From assembly GCA_009760855.2 (NCBI GenBank), contig WPIO01000032.1, forward strand, positions 3,835,001 to 3,855,000: a stretch of 20,000 bases of DNA. The letters run 5' to 3'. A program made the position numbers and the translations under genes. The notes below the pieces were generated by a model. The model made no database searches. It was not told the origin of the DNA and saw only the letters and a program-made list of their open reading frames with translations. Every line of letters starts with the position of its first letter. Position 1 is the first letter of the stretch. This document shows positions 1 to 7,794 of the stretch, in pieces. The DNA comes from Cristatella mucedo (lineage: Eukaryota > Bryozoa > Phylactolaemata > Cristatellidae).

Positions 1-250
<250 letters not shown>

Positions 251-254
251 AGAT

Positions 255-288
255 CTGCTGCCTCCTCCTCCTCCTACTCCTCCTCGCT
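255..288. repeat. Short CTC/CTCCTC triplet-rich run
   Basis: The sequence reads ctgctgcctcctcctcctcctactcctcctcgc, an imperfect CTC triplet run just after the AG tract. It is too short and impure for a named repeat. It belongs to the same low-complexity cluster. Confidence 0.6.
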
Positions 289-745
289 AGTACAATGTCG
301 TTGCCGACGACTGCTTGATCTCCACCGAAGTGCACAGCCGAGATGGCATGGCACACAATCTCGCCTGGCAACAGTCGACCGTAGCTGCTACACCATCTGC
401 TAGGCTAGCAGGCAGAAACATGGTGCTTTCATGCGAAACCTGCAAAGCAGGCCGTGACCAATCATGCATGTCGGCAGGCATCCACCAGCAGCTACTGTAA
501 TTACTCGACTTGAGACTGCCTGTTGAACTGGGATATTGCAGGGAGATGCCTACAGCTCTGCAGCAAGCCCGAGCTGCAGCCAATCGCTCTGCTGCAGTCA
601 GCCAAGATTTGATTCTTAACCTGGAGCTTTGTCTAGCAGCACCAGCAGCTTCTGCAGCAACAGCTGCGGCTTCAGCACCAGCAGTTGCTGAGTCAGATCA
701 GATCAATTAGACTTGCTTACTGTCTCACCCTGAGCTGACCTGTTG
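289..745. other. Unique sequence with CAG/GCA-rich segment, no gene called
   Basis: This is non-repetitive DNA with several short open frames on both strands. Between about 555 and 690 it is rich in CAG/GCA triplets, so one plus frame is Ala-rich and one minus frame is rich in Ala, Arg and Ser. No frame shows a recognisable domain. Splice-like signals are too weak here to choose a strand. Confidence 0.4.
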
Positions 746-795
746 TTTAGCTAAGCAATCTATCTGCTTGGGGTGCATGGCCTCTAGATGCTCAG

Positions 796-918
796 ATCAA
801 CACTTTCAAGAGAGGCCAAGCGTTTGAGGCCTGGGCCGAAGCAAATAGAAACCAAGCCGATTGGGGTCCAAGTCGTCGAGCTCAGTTGCCGGAAGTGGGT
901 AACACCCTGTGCTCACGG
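796..918 (+). CDS. Putative internal exon, unidentified protein
   Basis: A plus-strand frame is open from about 748 to 941 without an ATG, which suits an internal exon. The proposed exon starts after a TGCTCAG acceptor-like site at 789-795. It ends at CGG followed by GTAAGC, a good donor (GT at 919-920). That gives 41 codons, phase 0 at both ends. The translation begins INTFKRGQAFEAWAEANRNQ and is hydrophilic, with no domain I recognise. The acceptor lacks a strong pyrimidine tract. Alternatively this is a chance open frame. No neighbouring exon can be linked to it. Confidence 0.2.
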
Positions 919-1342
919 GTAAGCAGTTCTCCGTGAACACAGCAGGTGGTATCTACATCCTGCTGCTACTCTGTATCCTGACGCCTTCCATGCTGCACCT
1001 GCAGCATCAATGGATGAAATGCTCTCCAAGTAGAAACCAGGACAGCCGACAGGCCACCCCTTCATTATGTTCATCGCAAGCTTTCACCTGCCGGAAGGAG
1101 GAGTAATGATATTAACAGCAATAATAGGACGTGTGTGTAGCCACTCTAAGACAAAGAAAAACTCGTTCTGGGCACTTTACCTAAGATGGAACGAAAAAAG
1201 GAAATGGGTGAGGCGGCATGCTATCACTCCTTGGATGTGTCGTTGTACTGCATGGTTTGTGGCAGGATAATTGCTAACGTTTCACCAAGCAGCTTAATCC
1301 TGAGGCTGCTCTTCTCTCACAGAAGCTAGCGTAGCTCCCTCC

Positions 1343-1354
1343 CTCCCCCCCCCC
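1343..1354. repeat. Poly-C run
   Basis: A tract of about ten C follows CCCTCCCT. It is simple low-complexity sequence with no evident function. Confidence 0.7.
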
Positions 1355-1374
1355 GTAGAGCAAACTGTGCCTCC

Positions 1375-1508
1375 TCATGTGCAAGCCTCCTCTTTGGCAG
1401 TGTGGTTAGCTGGGTGCGCTAGTTGACAAGCAGCCACTTCCCTCACTGCCTCAGAAAGGGCTGTCCGTGCAGCCTCGAACTCACGGCCTTCAACTTCACG
1501 GAGGATCG
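1375..1508 (-). CDS. Putative coiled-coil-like exon segment
   Basis: On the minus strand, a CCTCTCTGTAG acceptor-like site is followed by an open frame from 1508 to a TGA at 1375-1377. The translation starts ILREVEGREFEAARTALSEA and is rich in Glu, Arg, Ala and Leu, as in an amphipathic helix. A GTGAGG donor-like site lies at 1446-1441, so the exon may stop at 1447. A GTGAGT also occurs inside the frame. The acceptor phase (one base carried in) matches the donor of the candidate exon at 1668-1814. Nothing identifies the protein, and a chance frame is possible. Confidence 0.2.
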
Positions 1509-1667
1509 CTACAGAGAGGATGCCACTGCCTGCCAGCCCCTACGCCACCCTCGTCGAGTCACATATCGGCATTAAGGGACGGGAGCATTTCGCAATATAT
1601 TTTTCAGCCTAATCGAGCGATCTTTCTGCGTTGCCAGGCCCTCTTTGATAGACTCACTGGTCCTCAC

Positions 1668-1814
1668 CATGCCGACGTCCAGCTTGAATGGCCACACGAA
1701 CGTAGGCCAGCATCTCGGCTCCATCGAATATCGTGGATTTACATGTGTGGCCGGTAACATTGACGGTCAGCAAGCGAAAGCACTCGAAGCGAAGATTGTA
1801 GCTATTGAATGTAT
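1668..1814 (-). CDS. Putative internal exon, unidentified protein
   Basis: The minus strand shows TTTTTCTCACAACAG, a good pyrimidine tract and acceptor, with the exon beginning at 1814. An open frame of about 49 codons follows, including the stretch YNLRFECFRLLTVNVTGHTC. Two donor-like sites follow: ATG-GTGAGG (exon end 1668, symmetric phase 1) and CCA-GTGAGT (exon end 1658). The other two frames hit stops soon after the acceptor, which favours this one. No domain is recognised. The plus strand is also open here, and it carries its own TATATTTTTCAG acceptor-like site at about 1595-1606, so the strand is uncertain. Confidence 0.27.
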
Positions 1815-1974
1815 CTGTTGTGAGAAAAATTCCAAGGCTTAATTCGATACAGATTTATTACTTCCTCGATTGCTGCTAAGCAAACCAGCTGTTGCCTCTG
1901 CATTTAGACATGTCTCTGCTGTTGCTTTATTCGTTCTCTAGCAGAGCAGACAATTATTGCAGCTCAGTACGTAA

Positions 1975-2062
1975 TTTTACAATATTAAGAATAATAACAC
2001 GCTCGATAAAGTGCCCTCAGAGAATTCAATTTCTTTCTAGGCGCTTTACATTTGCTGCAAAG
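1975..2062 (-). mobile_element. Isolated retroposon 3' tail (family-2 SINE or LINE end)
   Basis: Read on the minus strand, the segment is close to GCGCCTAGAAAGAAATTGAA, then TTCTCTGAGGGCACTTTATC and an AT-rich end. This is a decayed version of the tail seen in the family-2 SINEs and in the isolated tails at 4,325, 13,076 and 19,753. It keeps the GCGCC...AGA...TCT...GGGC inverted pairing. No tRNA-like head is attached, so it is either a 5'-truncated SINE or the extreme 3' end of the partner LINE. Confidence 0.6.
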
Positions 2063-4130
2063 GAAACGCTATCGTGAATCAAAACTTGAAGTTGCATGCA
2101 GGTGCATTGCAGAAATATAGGTCGATAACCTAAGTGGTTCCTTAAAATCGAACCTTTTCGCCCTATGTTGAGAGCAGCAGATCAGAGTTTGATCGTCGAG
2201 TTAGTGGTTCACTGGCCAAAAGAACCAGAAGATTGTGCGATCGTTCTCCTCAGAGTAAAGAGTTTCCAATCTCAGTCCTACGGCAGGTGACCTTCGGCCT
2301 TACTGCATTTTAAGATCACCAGTGGTCAGTCACAACGTTGAATCGCTGAATTCACCAAGGTGTGTGCTATCTCTTCACGGTTGTTTTCCTTGTGCTTTCG
2401 CCTCCGGCCCCGGGTGCAGCATCGGGACATTGCTTTTTTGACCGTTGAAGTTGAAAAAGAACCATCTTTACTGCATCCGTCATACCCGCATTCAAAAGTT
2501 CTGGCGAGATGATGGAACGGTGGTGTCTCATGTCACCTTTATCCCATACACCGTGCTATATTACAGAAATGACTGCTTCTTGTATCTGCTTTCCAGACTC
2601 TTTAAATTTATTCCAGCTACGCCCAGCGTGAGCAACCGTACCAAAGTTTGCTGCATTCCGCTGATGTCTGAACTCAACGATGGAGTCTTTTGTCATTTCA
2701 TTTGCGGAAATTAGAAACTAGACCACATGTACGCGGAGAAGCGTGGGCTTGATAATCAGTTACGACCTTTCAAGATGCGGACACATGTGCTAAGTGCCAT
2801 ATGGACATACGCTAAGTGCCATTATCTCTTGCTGGAAGCCAGTAGAACTGGAGAAAATGTTCGTCTACCTCGATACCTAAGGTGTATCGTATTGTAGAAA
2901 GAAATGGACCTAAAACGTATTCATACGGCGCACTTATTTTGAAGACTTTCTGGATGACCGCTTTATATTGGCACCTATACCTCGAATTCATCCACGTAAG
3001 ACTGGACGTAAACGATGGCACGGCGGTGCCACAGAGAGGTACGAGCGAGCCGACAGGCACTCTAGAATGATTCGTTGCCGTGTCCATCATGACAACCAGC
3101 ACGGCTATTTTCGCAGCTCACCTATCGTCAACCACTGCTTTGCCTAAGAAATCGCACATGCTATTGCTTTGTGGACTGCGAAAAAAGAGTAGCTCAACTT
3201 GGCAAGTGGCCCTGACTGCTCTGCCGAATGCAGAATACATTCTAACGGCTGAGCGCGATTCAGTTGCTTGAGGCGTGCAGTTGTGTAAGAGATACTGCAG
3301 CTCCTTGGAGTTGACTTGCGTAAAAAGAATGAAAATGTATTGCTTCGTTATAAAGCTCTTCGGTGCTAGGTATTTCGGTTACAAAGATTGCCCACTGTAT
3401 GCGATATGTCGGCTCACGACATTTTTCAGATGGGCATACCCATAACCATCTGATAACATCATAAGCATCTATCTACTGCATATCTCTTTCTGTTGGCCGG
3501 GGTCTGCAGCCAAATTGTAGAAATTCACTAACAGCAACGCATGACGTGTGCTAGATCATTCTTATGTTTACTGTCGTCGTTTTATTAACAATCAACCGTA
3601 GCATGCACGATCCCTATGCAGCCCTTGAGGTTGCGATTCTACTGCAGCATACGGTCCAACACTGATTTTGCACCCTGAAAGTAAGAATAAATTGAAGCTA
3701 ATTGAATTAAGGTACGCTTAACTGCACATCCTTGAACTACAGCCCTGCTGGCTCTATTTTAGAAAAATTCTAGACAGTGAAGCACCGGAGTCGGTGTTGT
3801 GGCGATCTGTTTCCGGGCTCTTTTTTACTTGGACCGATTCCAATCAAGGGCTCAGCCAGTGCCCGTACCTGCCACAACAAGGGAACTACACTATTTGTAT
3901 TAGTCGAAGTGACAAGCGCTCGCTAGCTCATTCTAGTGGGCGCCGAGAGTGCGCCAGGTTTGGCTATGCTCCGCCGTAGCCCGGGTCGAGGAGTAAAGTG
4001 GCTAGCCAGCTGCTGCCAGCTCTGGCTCTGGGCCTCTCAGTATTCAGCATTCACTCAGACCTGCAAAAATACCACGTTTATTTGTAGAGTACGTAACAGC
4101 TTGTTAAATAAATAAAATAAATCCTAGCTG
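2063..4130. other. Unique sequence, no supported gene
   Basis: About 2 kb of roughly balanced composition. The longest open frames (for example 2,445-2,714 plus and 2,812-3,102 minus) are near the length expected by chance. They show no recognisable domain and no clean pair of splice sites. I see no family-1 or family-2 SINE here. AATAAA-like hexamers occur near 3,683 and in an A/T-rich run at 4,105-4,121, but with no coding sequence to attach them to. Confidence 0.4.
2783..2826. repeat. Two-copy 22-bp tandem duplication
   Basis: Two adjacent units share the core GCTAAGTGCCAT. The first is acatgtgctaagtgccat plus atgg, and the second is acatacgctaagtgccat plus tatc. This is a small local duplication, probably from replication slippage. 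No function is implied. Confidence 0.7.
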
Positions 4131-4291
4131 CTTAAACAGCCTCTTTTTATATAGCGACAGAAGACCCCTTATGGCTATCACACCGCTTGCAGTGGCGATA
4201 AAGGATCGCCCACCACAGGAATCGAACCCACGACCTCGGGAGAGAGGTCATGAAAGCAACCGCCAAACCCAGTGTGCCATCACGGCTCACC
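4131..4291 (-). mobile_element. tRNA-derived SINE, family 1, near full length
   Basis: The element runs right to left. A tRNA-like head with an A-box-like region (complement of 4268-4279) and a perfect B box, GGGTTCGATTCC (complement of 4218-4229), gives an internal RNA polymerase III promoter. The body reads GGCGATCCTTTATCGCCACT, then GCAAGCGGTG, an AGCC...GGGTCTTC hairpin region and TCGCTATATAAA. It ends at GAGGCTGTTTAAG. Other copies lie at 8,988, 12,869 and 17,350 (near full) and at 12,329 and 14,763 (partial). AT-rich DNA with AATAAA repeats lies beyond its 3' end. It does not encode protein. Confidence 0.88.
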
Positions 4292-4324
4292 AAGTTGGAA
4301 TGAGACTCAGCACCACTCTACTCC

Positions 4325-4425
4325 CGTCTATAATAATAATAATAACAATAATAATTATAAAAATACATTTGTATTGCGCCCTCAGGGAATTGAATCTCTG
4401 TCTAGGCACGTTACAGATGATGTAT
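4325..4425 (-). mobile_element. Retroposon 3' tail with (AAT)n end
   Basis: An AATAATAATAATAAC repeat at the left is followed by atacatttgtattgcgccct and a hairpin region ggaattgaatctctgtctaggc. On the minus strand this gives GTGCCTAGACAGAGATTCAA, a CCCTGAGGGCGC region, ATACAAATG and then an (ATT)n tail. It matches the end of the family-2 SINEs, but no tRNA-like head can be seen to its right. It is best explained as a truncated SINE or a LINE 3' end. Confidence 0.72.
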
Positions 4426-4585
4426 AAGAAGCTTAAAGAAATTATTAGCGGTTACATTCGCAAGCGGCAGGCACATTGTAAGCCGGCATATGCACACGAA
4501 GGACGGACGAATGGCAAAGGCCCGCTATAAATGTCTACAGGACAGTTCAGCGCCCGAGCCGGAAGGCTTCCAATGATTTATCTTT

Positions 4586-4840
4586 TTAGATAAGCACGGG
4601 CTTTGGAAATACTCGCTTTTCATCGCCTAAGCAATCGCTGCGCAGCATTTCGCGCGCGCACCCGAAAAGTAGCCGACAGCTCGCTCCCGTCAATGGCAAA
4701 AGTTCCGAGAAGCGAGAGGCCGAAACAAGTCGAGGCCCCCTGCCGCCACATTCCTGACACGGCGCGTGCTTGCATTTCCTTGTTAATGGAGTTATCGGCT
4801 CGTGGACGACCTCGCGTCTAGCCGAACCATTTATATTCAT
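4586..4840 (-). CDS. Small hypothetical ORF in CpG-rich DNA
   Basis: An ATG-initiated frame of 84 codons ends with TAA and carries the peptide CKHAPCQECGGRGPRL. No domain is assigned. The start codon lies just upstream of a TATAAAT (4835-4829), which would then fall inside the leader, so the arrangement is not that of a standard TATA promoter for this ORF. An overlapping plus-strand frame of 72 codons (4,603-4,821) is equally open. Low stop density in GC-rich DNA is the likely reason for both. Confidence 0.15.
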   Translation of the reverse strand: MNINGSARREVVHEPITPLTRKCKHAPCQECGGRGPRLVSASRFSELLPLTGASCRLLFGCAREMLRSDCLGDEKRVFPKPVLI

Positions 4841-4930
4841 AGCGCGCGAAGCGGAGCTGCTCGTCGAGCCGCCGCCGCGCCGCTTTCCGGCCGTCTGCAG
4901 TAGTTCCGCCTGCCGGCTGCAGCAGCTAAG
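4640..4930. promoter_or_regulatory. CpG-rich stretch with TATA-like site
   Basis: Many CG dinucleotides cluster here (for example cgcgcgcgcacccg and cgagccgccgccgcgccgc), in contrast with the AT-rich flanks. A TATAAAT sits on the minus strand at 4835-4829. The composition suggests a regulatory or first-exon region, but no transcript can be assigned. The call rests on composition and one hexamer only. Confidence 0.25.
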
Positions 4931-5099
4931 TCAGCAGGCGGAGACATTAAAAAATAGTGCACGCTCCCAAATAGCGAACCAGACGTCGTAATTTCTCTAG
5001 AGGCTAAAGGCTATTTGTACGCCCCTTCCTAGAAGCCTGGCGGAATCGTTGCCACTGGCTGGTGCCTTAAGAACAGGCTTAGCACATGCCTGCCTGGCC

Positions 5100-5640
5100 T
5101 GGCTTATGGACAGCGGCCTAGCGGAAGCCATTTGCTGCACGTAAACACCGATTGGCGGCAATGTTGTGCGCGCGTGCGTGTTTCGGCGCGCGCGCGCGTG
5201 AGCGAGCGGCCCATGCGTGCGACACTGCTGGCTGAGCGTGACGAACTCAGATCTAGCCCGCTGGAAACTTGATCAGAAAAGCGCCATTTGCGGGTGGCTG
5301 GGGCCGCTTTGTCGGCACGGGAATTGCTGGACGAAAGCGTGCGGGCACACCGCTTTCCCAACGAAACCGGCTTCTTGTGCATGGCTCGCCGAGAGACCGG
5401 TTGCCCCAGTTGGGCAGTCGGAGCTGCCACAGTGCGAGCCATTTGATAGGCTGAGCAATCGTGGCGTCGTCGAGCAATCGGCATCGAGAGCACTGGGTTC
5501 AGTGAAGCTGCTGGAGTGCCACTGACTGAGTTCGGGTCACGGTCGTCCTGTAAAGGCTTTCTATAGCGTGATGGGAGAGAGCGAACGGCTCAGAGTCGGG
5601 GTCAGGGAGTCGGGCGAAGTCAAGGCTGGGTTATCGCTTA
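5100..5640. other. GC-rich region open in several frames, no gene called
   Basis: The segment includes a CG/GC alternating run (tttcggcgcgcgcgcgcgtgagcg near 5,180-5,205) that could adopt Z-DNA. Between about 5,217 and 5,525 at least four of the six frames lack stops for 60 to 129 codons. No frame shows a domain, and no matching acceptor and donor pair picks one. It could hold an exon or promoter, but the sequence alone does not decide. Confidence 0.3.
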
Positions 5641-5679
5641 AATCTGCCGTCGGCACAAACCTCTTCTAGGTAGAAACAT

Positions 5680-5830
5680 ATAATTCATTTGTATGGCACC
5701 CTGAGAGACATCAATCTCTATTCAGGCGCTTGCCATATGCCGCGGGGCTCGAGCCCACGATCTCGGTCATCAGACGCATTCACATTGACCGCGATTTGAG
5801 GCGAGCCCCTTAACCAATGGGCCACGAGCG
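5680..5830 (-). mobile_element. tRNA-derived SINE, family 2, near full length
   Basis: On the minus strand the head reads GTGGCCCATTGGTTAAGGGG (A-box-like). A perfect palindromic B-box-like GGGCTCGAGCCC follows (5745-5756). The tail is GCGCCTGAATAGAGATTGAT, then GTCTCTCAGGGTGCCATACA and AATGAATTATATG. The head differs from family 1, but the ATACAAATG end is the same motif. The spacing of the two boxes is longer than in a tRNA, because an extra GATGACCGAGATC-type segment lies between them. The element is non-coding. Confidence 0.85.
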
Positions 5831-6162
5831 TCTGCCATCCATTGTTTAGCTAGAGAGATAAGCCGGTATTAAATAGTCGCGAAAACGCCTGAGCGCTGGG
5901 TCGCCACCTAATTTCCGCTGTGAAGTGGAGCGCCACGTTGCCGCCAGGAAAGCGTAGGTCGATAAGTGACGGTGGTGAAAGTCTGCCAATATAGGCTAAA
6001 AGAGAAGAGCCAGAATATTAGGTACGATATGTCGCGAGCTGCATCTATTAGCTATTGTCTATTAGCGGACTCAGCAGCGAACCTGCTGAATTCTACGTCT
6101 GCCAGATTATGACAGCATTATAGATTAGTACCGTTTGCTCAATTGCACCTGCTAGGAACGGA

Positions 6163-6202
<40 letters not shown>
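6163..6202. repeat. (TA)n microsatellite
   Basis: About 19 alternating TA units. The plus-strand frame Met-Tyr-Ile-Tyr-Ile is repeat translation and not a gene. It lies just downstream of the minus-strand coiled-coil exon candidate. Confidence 0.95.
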
Positions 6203-6204
<2 letters not shown>

Positions 6205-6288
6205 CAAGGCGAACTCGGAGCAGTGCACTGCTGAGCTGCCAAGCAAGTGCCTCGCGAGCCAGCGACACCAAGAGCCTTAATCAGTCAC

Positions 6289-6428
6289 CGATGCTCCTGC
6301 TCCCTAGCGGCCAGGAGGCTGCGCACGCCGTCCAGGTCGGTCTTGAGAGCGGTGCATCTCCGCCGCAATGCCGCGGCCTCCTCGCGGCTAGCGCACAGCG
6401 CCCTTTCGGAGGCTTGCCTCTCGTCTGC
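6289..6428 (-). CDS. Putative coiled-coil exon (downstream exon of a minus-strand gene)
   Basis: The exon begins after a GGTGGCTTTTACAG acceptor (AG at 6430-6429). The frame starts ADERQASERALCASREEAAA and continues LRRRCTALKTDLDGVRSLLA, then AREQEH. Hydrophobic or small residues A, L, C, L, L, V and L fall at strict 3-4 spacing, which is a heptad pattern, so this is very likely a coiled coil. It ends at ATCG-GTGACT, a moderate donor. If unspliced, it stops at a TGA at 6285-6287. The start phase is 0 and matches the donor at 6807. The family is not identified, and many coiled-coil scaffold proteins look like this. Confidence 0.42.
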
Positions 6429-6806
6429 CTGTAAAAGCCACCGGGGCAAGAGCAAATGAACGTAAACAGCCGCCAAGCCATCCACCGGTGCATTCACAAC
6501 GCAGGCCTCCAGCCTCGCCACCCAGCCCCCGGGTTTGAGCGGCAACGCTGCTGCAGTGCTGCCTCGCGGGCGGTCGCAGGCCGCGCGGCAGCGCCGAGAA
6601 CAATAGCGACGATCGCCGAGCTGTGAGGCGGCAAGAGCAGCGCAGAGCGACACGATCGCATGGAATGCGCGCACGCCTGAAGCCGAGCAATGGCCGCCGC
6701 CGCTGCGTCCGCCAGGAGGCGCGGCTGCGCTACTCACGCACACGCCGCAGCAGCAGCTCGTGGCCGTGCCGCTCGAGCCAATCAGCTCCCGCATGCAGTT
6801 ACTCAC
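6429..6806 (-). other. Putative intron between coiled-coil exons
   Basis: The interval starts with GTGAGTAAC, a near-consensus donor directly after GAGCTCGCT. It ends with GGTGGCTTTTACAG. Its length is 378 bp, a multiple of three, and the reading frame happens to stay open through it, so retention cannot be excluded. A second GTGAGT lies about 60 bp inside and could be an alternative donor. Confidence 0.35.
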
Positions 6807-6971
6807 AGCGAGCTCGCGATCGTGTCCTCTGCAGCGGCGCTCAAAGTCCAGTAAATCCGGAGAAGCGGAAGCGTTCGGAGCATTCGAAGCTCCAACGAGT
6901 CGAGCTGGCGCTCTTCTTGAAGTCATCTTGGCCAGCATCGAGGATATAGACTTTGAACTTCCTCCCGCTGG
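6807..6971 (-). CDS. Putative exon upstream of the coiled-coil exon
   Basis: The frame is open from a TGA at 6972-6974 to the donor GCT-GTGAGT (exon end 6807, phase 0). Met codons lie at 6938-6936 and 6926-6924. The C-terminal part reads SPDLLDFERRCRGHDRELA and joins in phase to ADERQ of the next exon, continuing a helical, charged stretch. The 5' boundary is undetermined. An overlapping second frame (LQEERQLDSLELRMLR) also looks helical and also reaches the same donor region, but in phase 2, which does not fit the next exon. Confidence 0.33.
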
Positions 6972-7188
6972 TCAACGTTCTTGACGTAGTTTTTTCCCGC
7001 AGTCTCTCCCTGCTCTGCATAGATGTCCACCGCGAAATGGCCACGGAAGACGCGAAGCCCAGCAAAGAAGGAGCTCCTATATAAGCTGCATTGGCCGCCT
7101 TGAGAGCGAGCTGGCGGATTTACTGTACCCCATAATCTTTGTGGACCCAAAAAGACGCCGGCTACGGCTTTAACCTCAAGCTGCTTCG
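6923..7188 (-). CDS. Open minus-strand frame of unknown identity
   Basis: An open frame of about 85 codons follows a CGACTTCTTCCCGAAGCAG acceptor-like site and runs to a TGA at 6923-6925. It contains the stretch GLRVFRGHFAVDIYAEQGET. If the acceptor is real this could be another exon of the minus-strand gene. However, no consensus donor lies inside it, and its end overlaps the 6807-6971 frame in a different phase. A stop-interrupted remnant of an old gene is equally possible, because the same frame upstream contains several stops between 7188 and 7474. No domain is recognised. Confidence 0.25.
7076..7085 (+). promoter_or_regulatory. TATA-box-like sequence
   Basis: CTATATAAGC matches the TATA consensus well on the plus strand. 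About 30 bp downstream the sequence is GAGCTGGCGGATTTAC. A plus-strand frame of 88 codons without an early ATG follows (about 7,112-7,375), but the minus strand is the stronger coding candidate here. The match alone is weak evidence. Confidence 0.15.
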
Positions 7189-7474
7189 GGAAGAAGTCGC
7201 GAAGGTACCCGAATTTTCGCCGAATCTTTATCTATAGCAGCGAAAAATTGCTTCGGAAGGCCCAACTCATTATGCCGTGGTGCATACATCAGCACCTTAC
7301 GGGGTCCATCGTTGGCTTCCGCGTAGAACCTAGCAGCTCTCGCACGGAGAGCGCGGGAGACTATTGCTTGCGGTGAAACTCGGCAATTCTGCCCAGGCGA
7401 CCCATCAGGAATGCTAGCGTTTTGAAATCTCCGCTGACCTATGGGCCGAATACATCATACTTCAAGGCACTCAG

Positions 7475-7591
7475 CTAGCTGTTGACACTATAATAATTCT
7501 CTTTGAGGTATGCTAAGTGCACAAGAGGATGAGGAAGATACCGGAGGTATGTTTCCACCGAGTACTTTTTGCCTTCGGCTCGATAAATTAG
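7475..7591 (-). CDS. Putative terminal exon, unidentified protein
   Basis: A strong acceptor, ACTTTGCCTCTTCTGCAG, precedes 7591. The frame then reads LIYRAEGKKYSVETYLRYLP and HPLVHLAYLKENYYSVNS and stops at TAG (7475-7477). Rich Tyr, Leu, His and Lys content without low complexity is protein-like. It may be a terminal exon, or an exon whose donor I cannot see. The DNA upstream on this strand is the TG/CA microsatellite, which would lie in the intron. The family is not recognised. No AATAAA signal is seen within the next few hundred bases. Confidence 0.28.
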   Translation of the reverse strand, partial: LIYRAEGKKYSVETYLRYLPHPLVHLAYLKENYYSVNS

Positions 7592-7610
7592 CTGCAGAAG
7601 AGGCAAAGTA

Positions 7611-7684
7611 CACACATAAACACACACACACACACACGCGTACATAAATAAATATGTATATATGTATATATTTATTTGCGTGTG

Positions 7685-7724
<40 letters not shown>

Positions 7725-7735
7725 ATGTGCGTGCG

Positions 7736-7794
<59 letters not shown>
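7611..7794. repeat. Compound CA / TATA / TG microsatellite with inverted symmetry
   Basis: A (CA)n run at 7611-7637 is followed by an AT-rich core and then a long (GT)n run at 7679-7790 with GC interruptions. AAATAAATAT (7646-7655) is complementary to ATATTTATTT (7668-7677), and the flanking CA and TG runs can pair too. The whole can fold into one long hairpin or cruciform. The open frames across it are repeat artefacts. Confidence 0.93.

Noticed and set aside
2812-3102. 96-codon minus-strand frame and overlapping 62-codon plus-strand frame
   Set aside because: Both strands are open, with no domain and no splice pair. The length is within chance expectation.
5900-6015. Minus-strand exon candidate after TTCTGGCTCTTCTCTTTTAG
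   Set aside because: The acceptor is good, but all three frames are open after it, no donor is convincing, and none matches the phase of the upstream coiled-coil exon cleanly.
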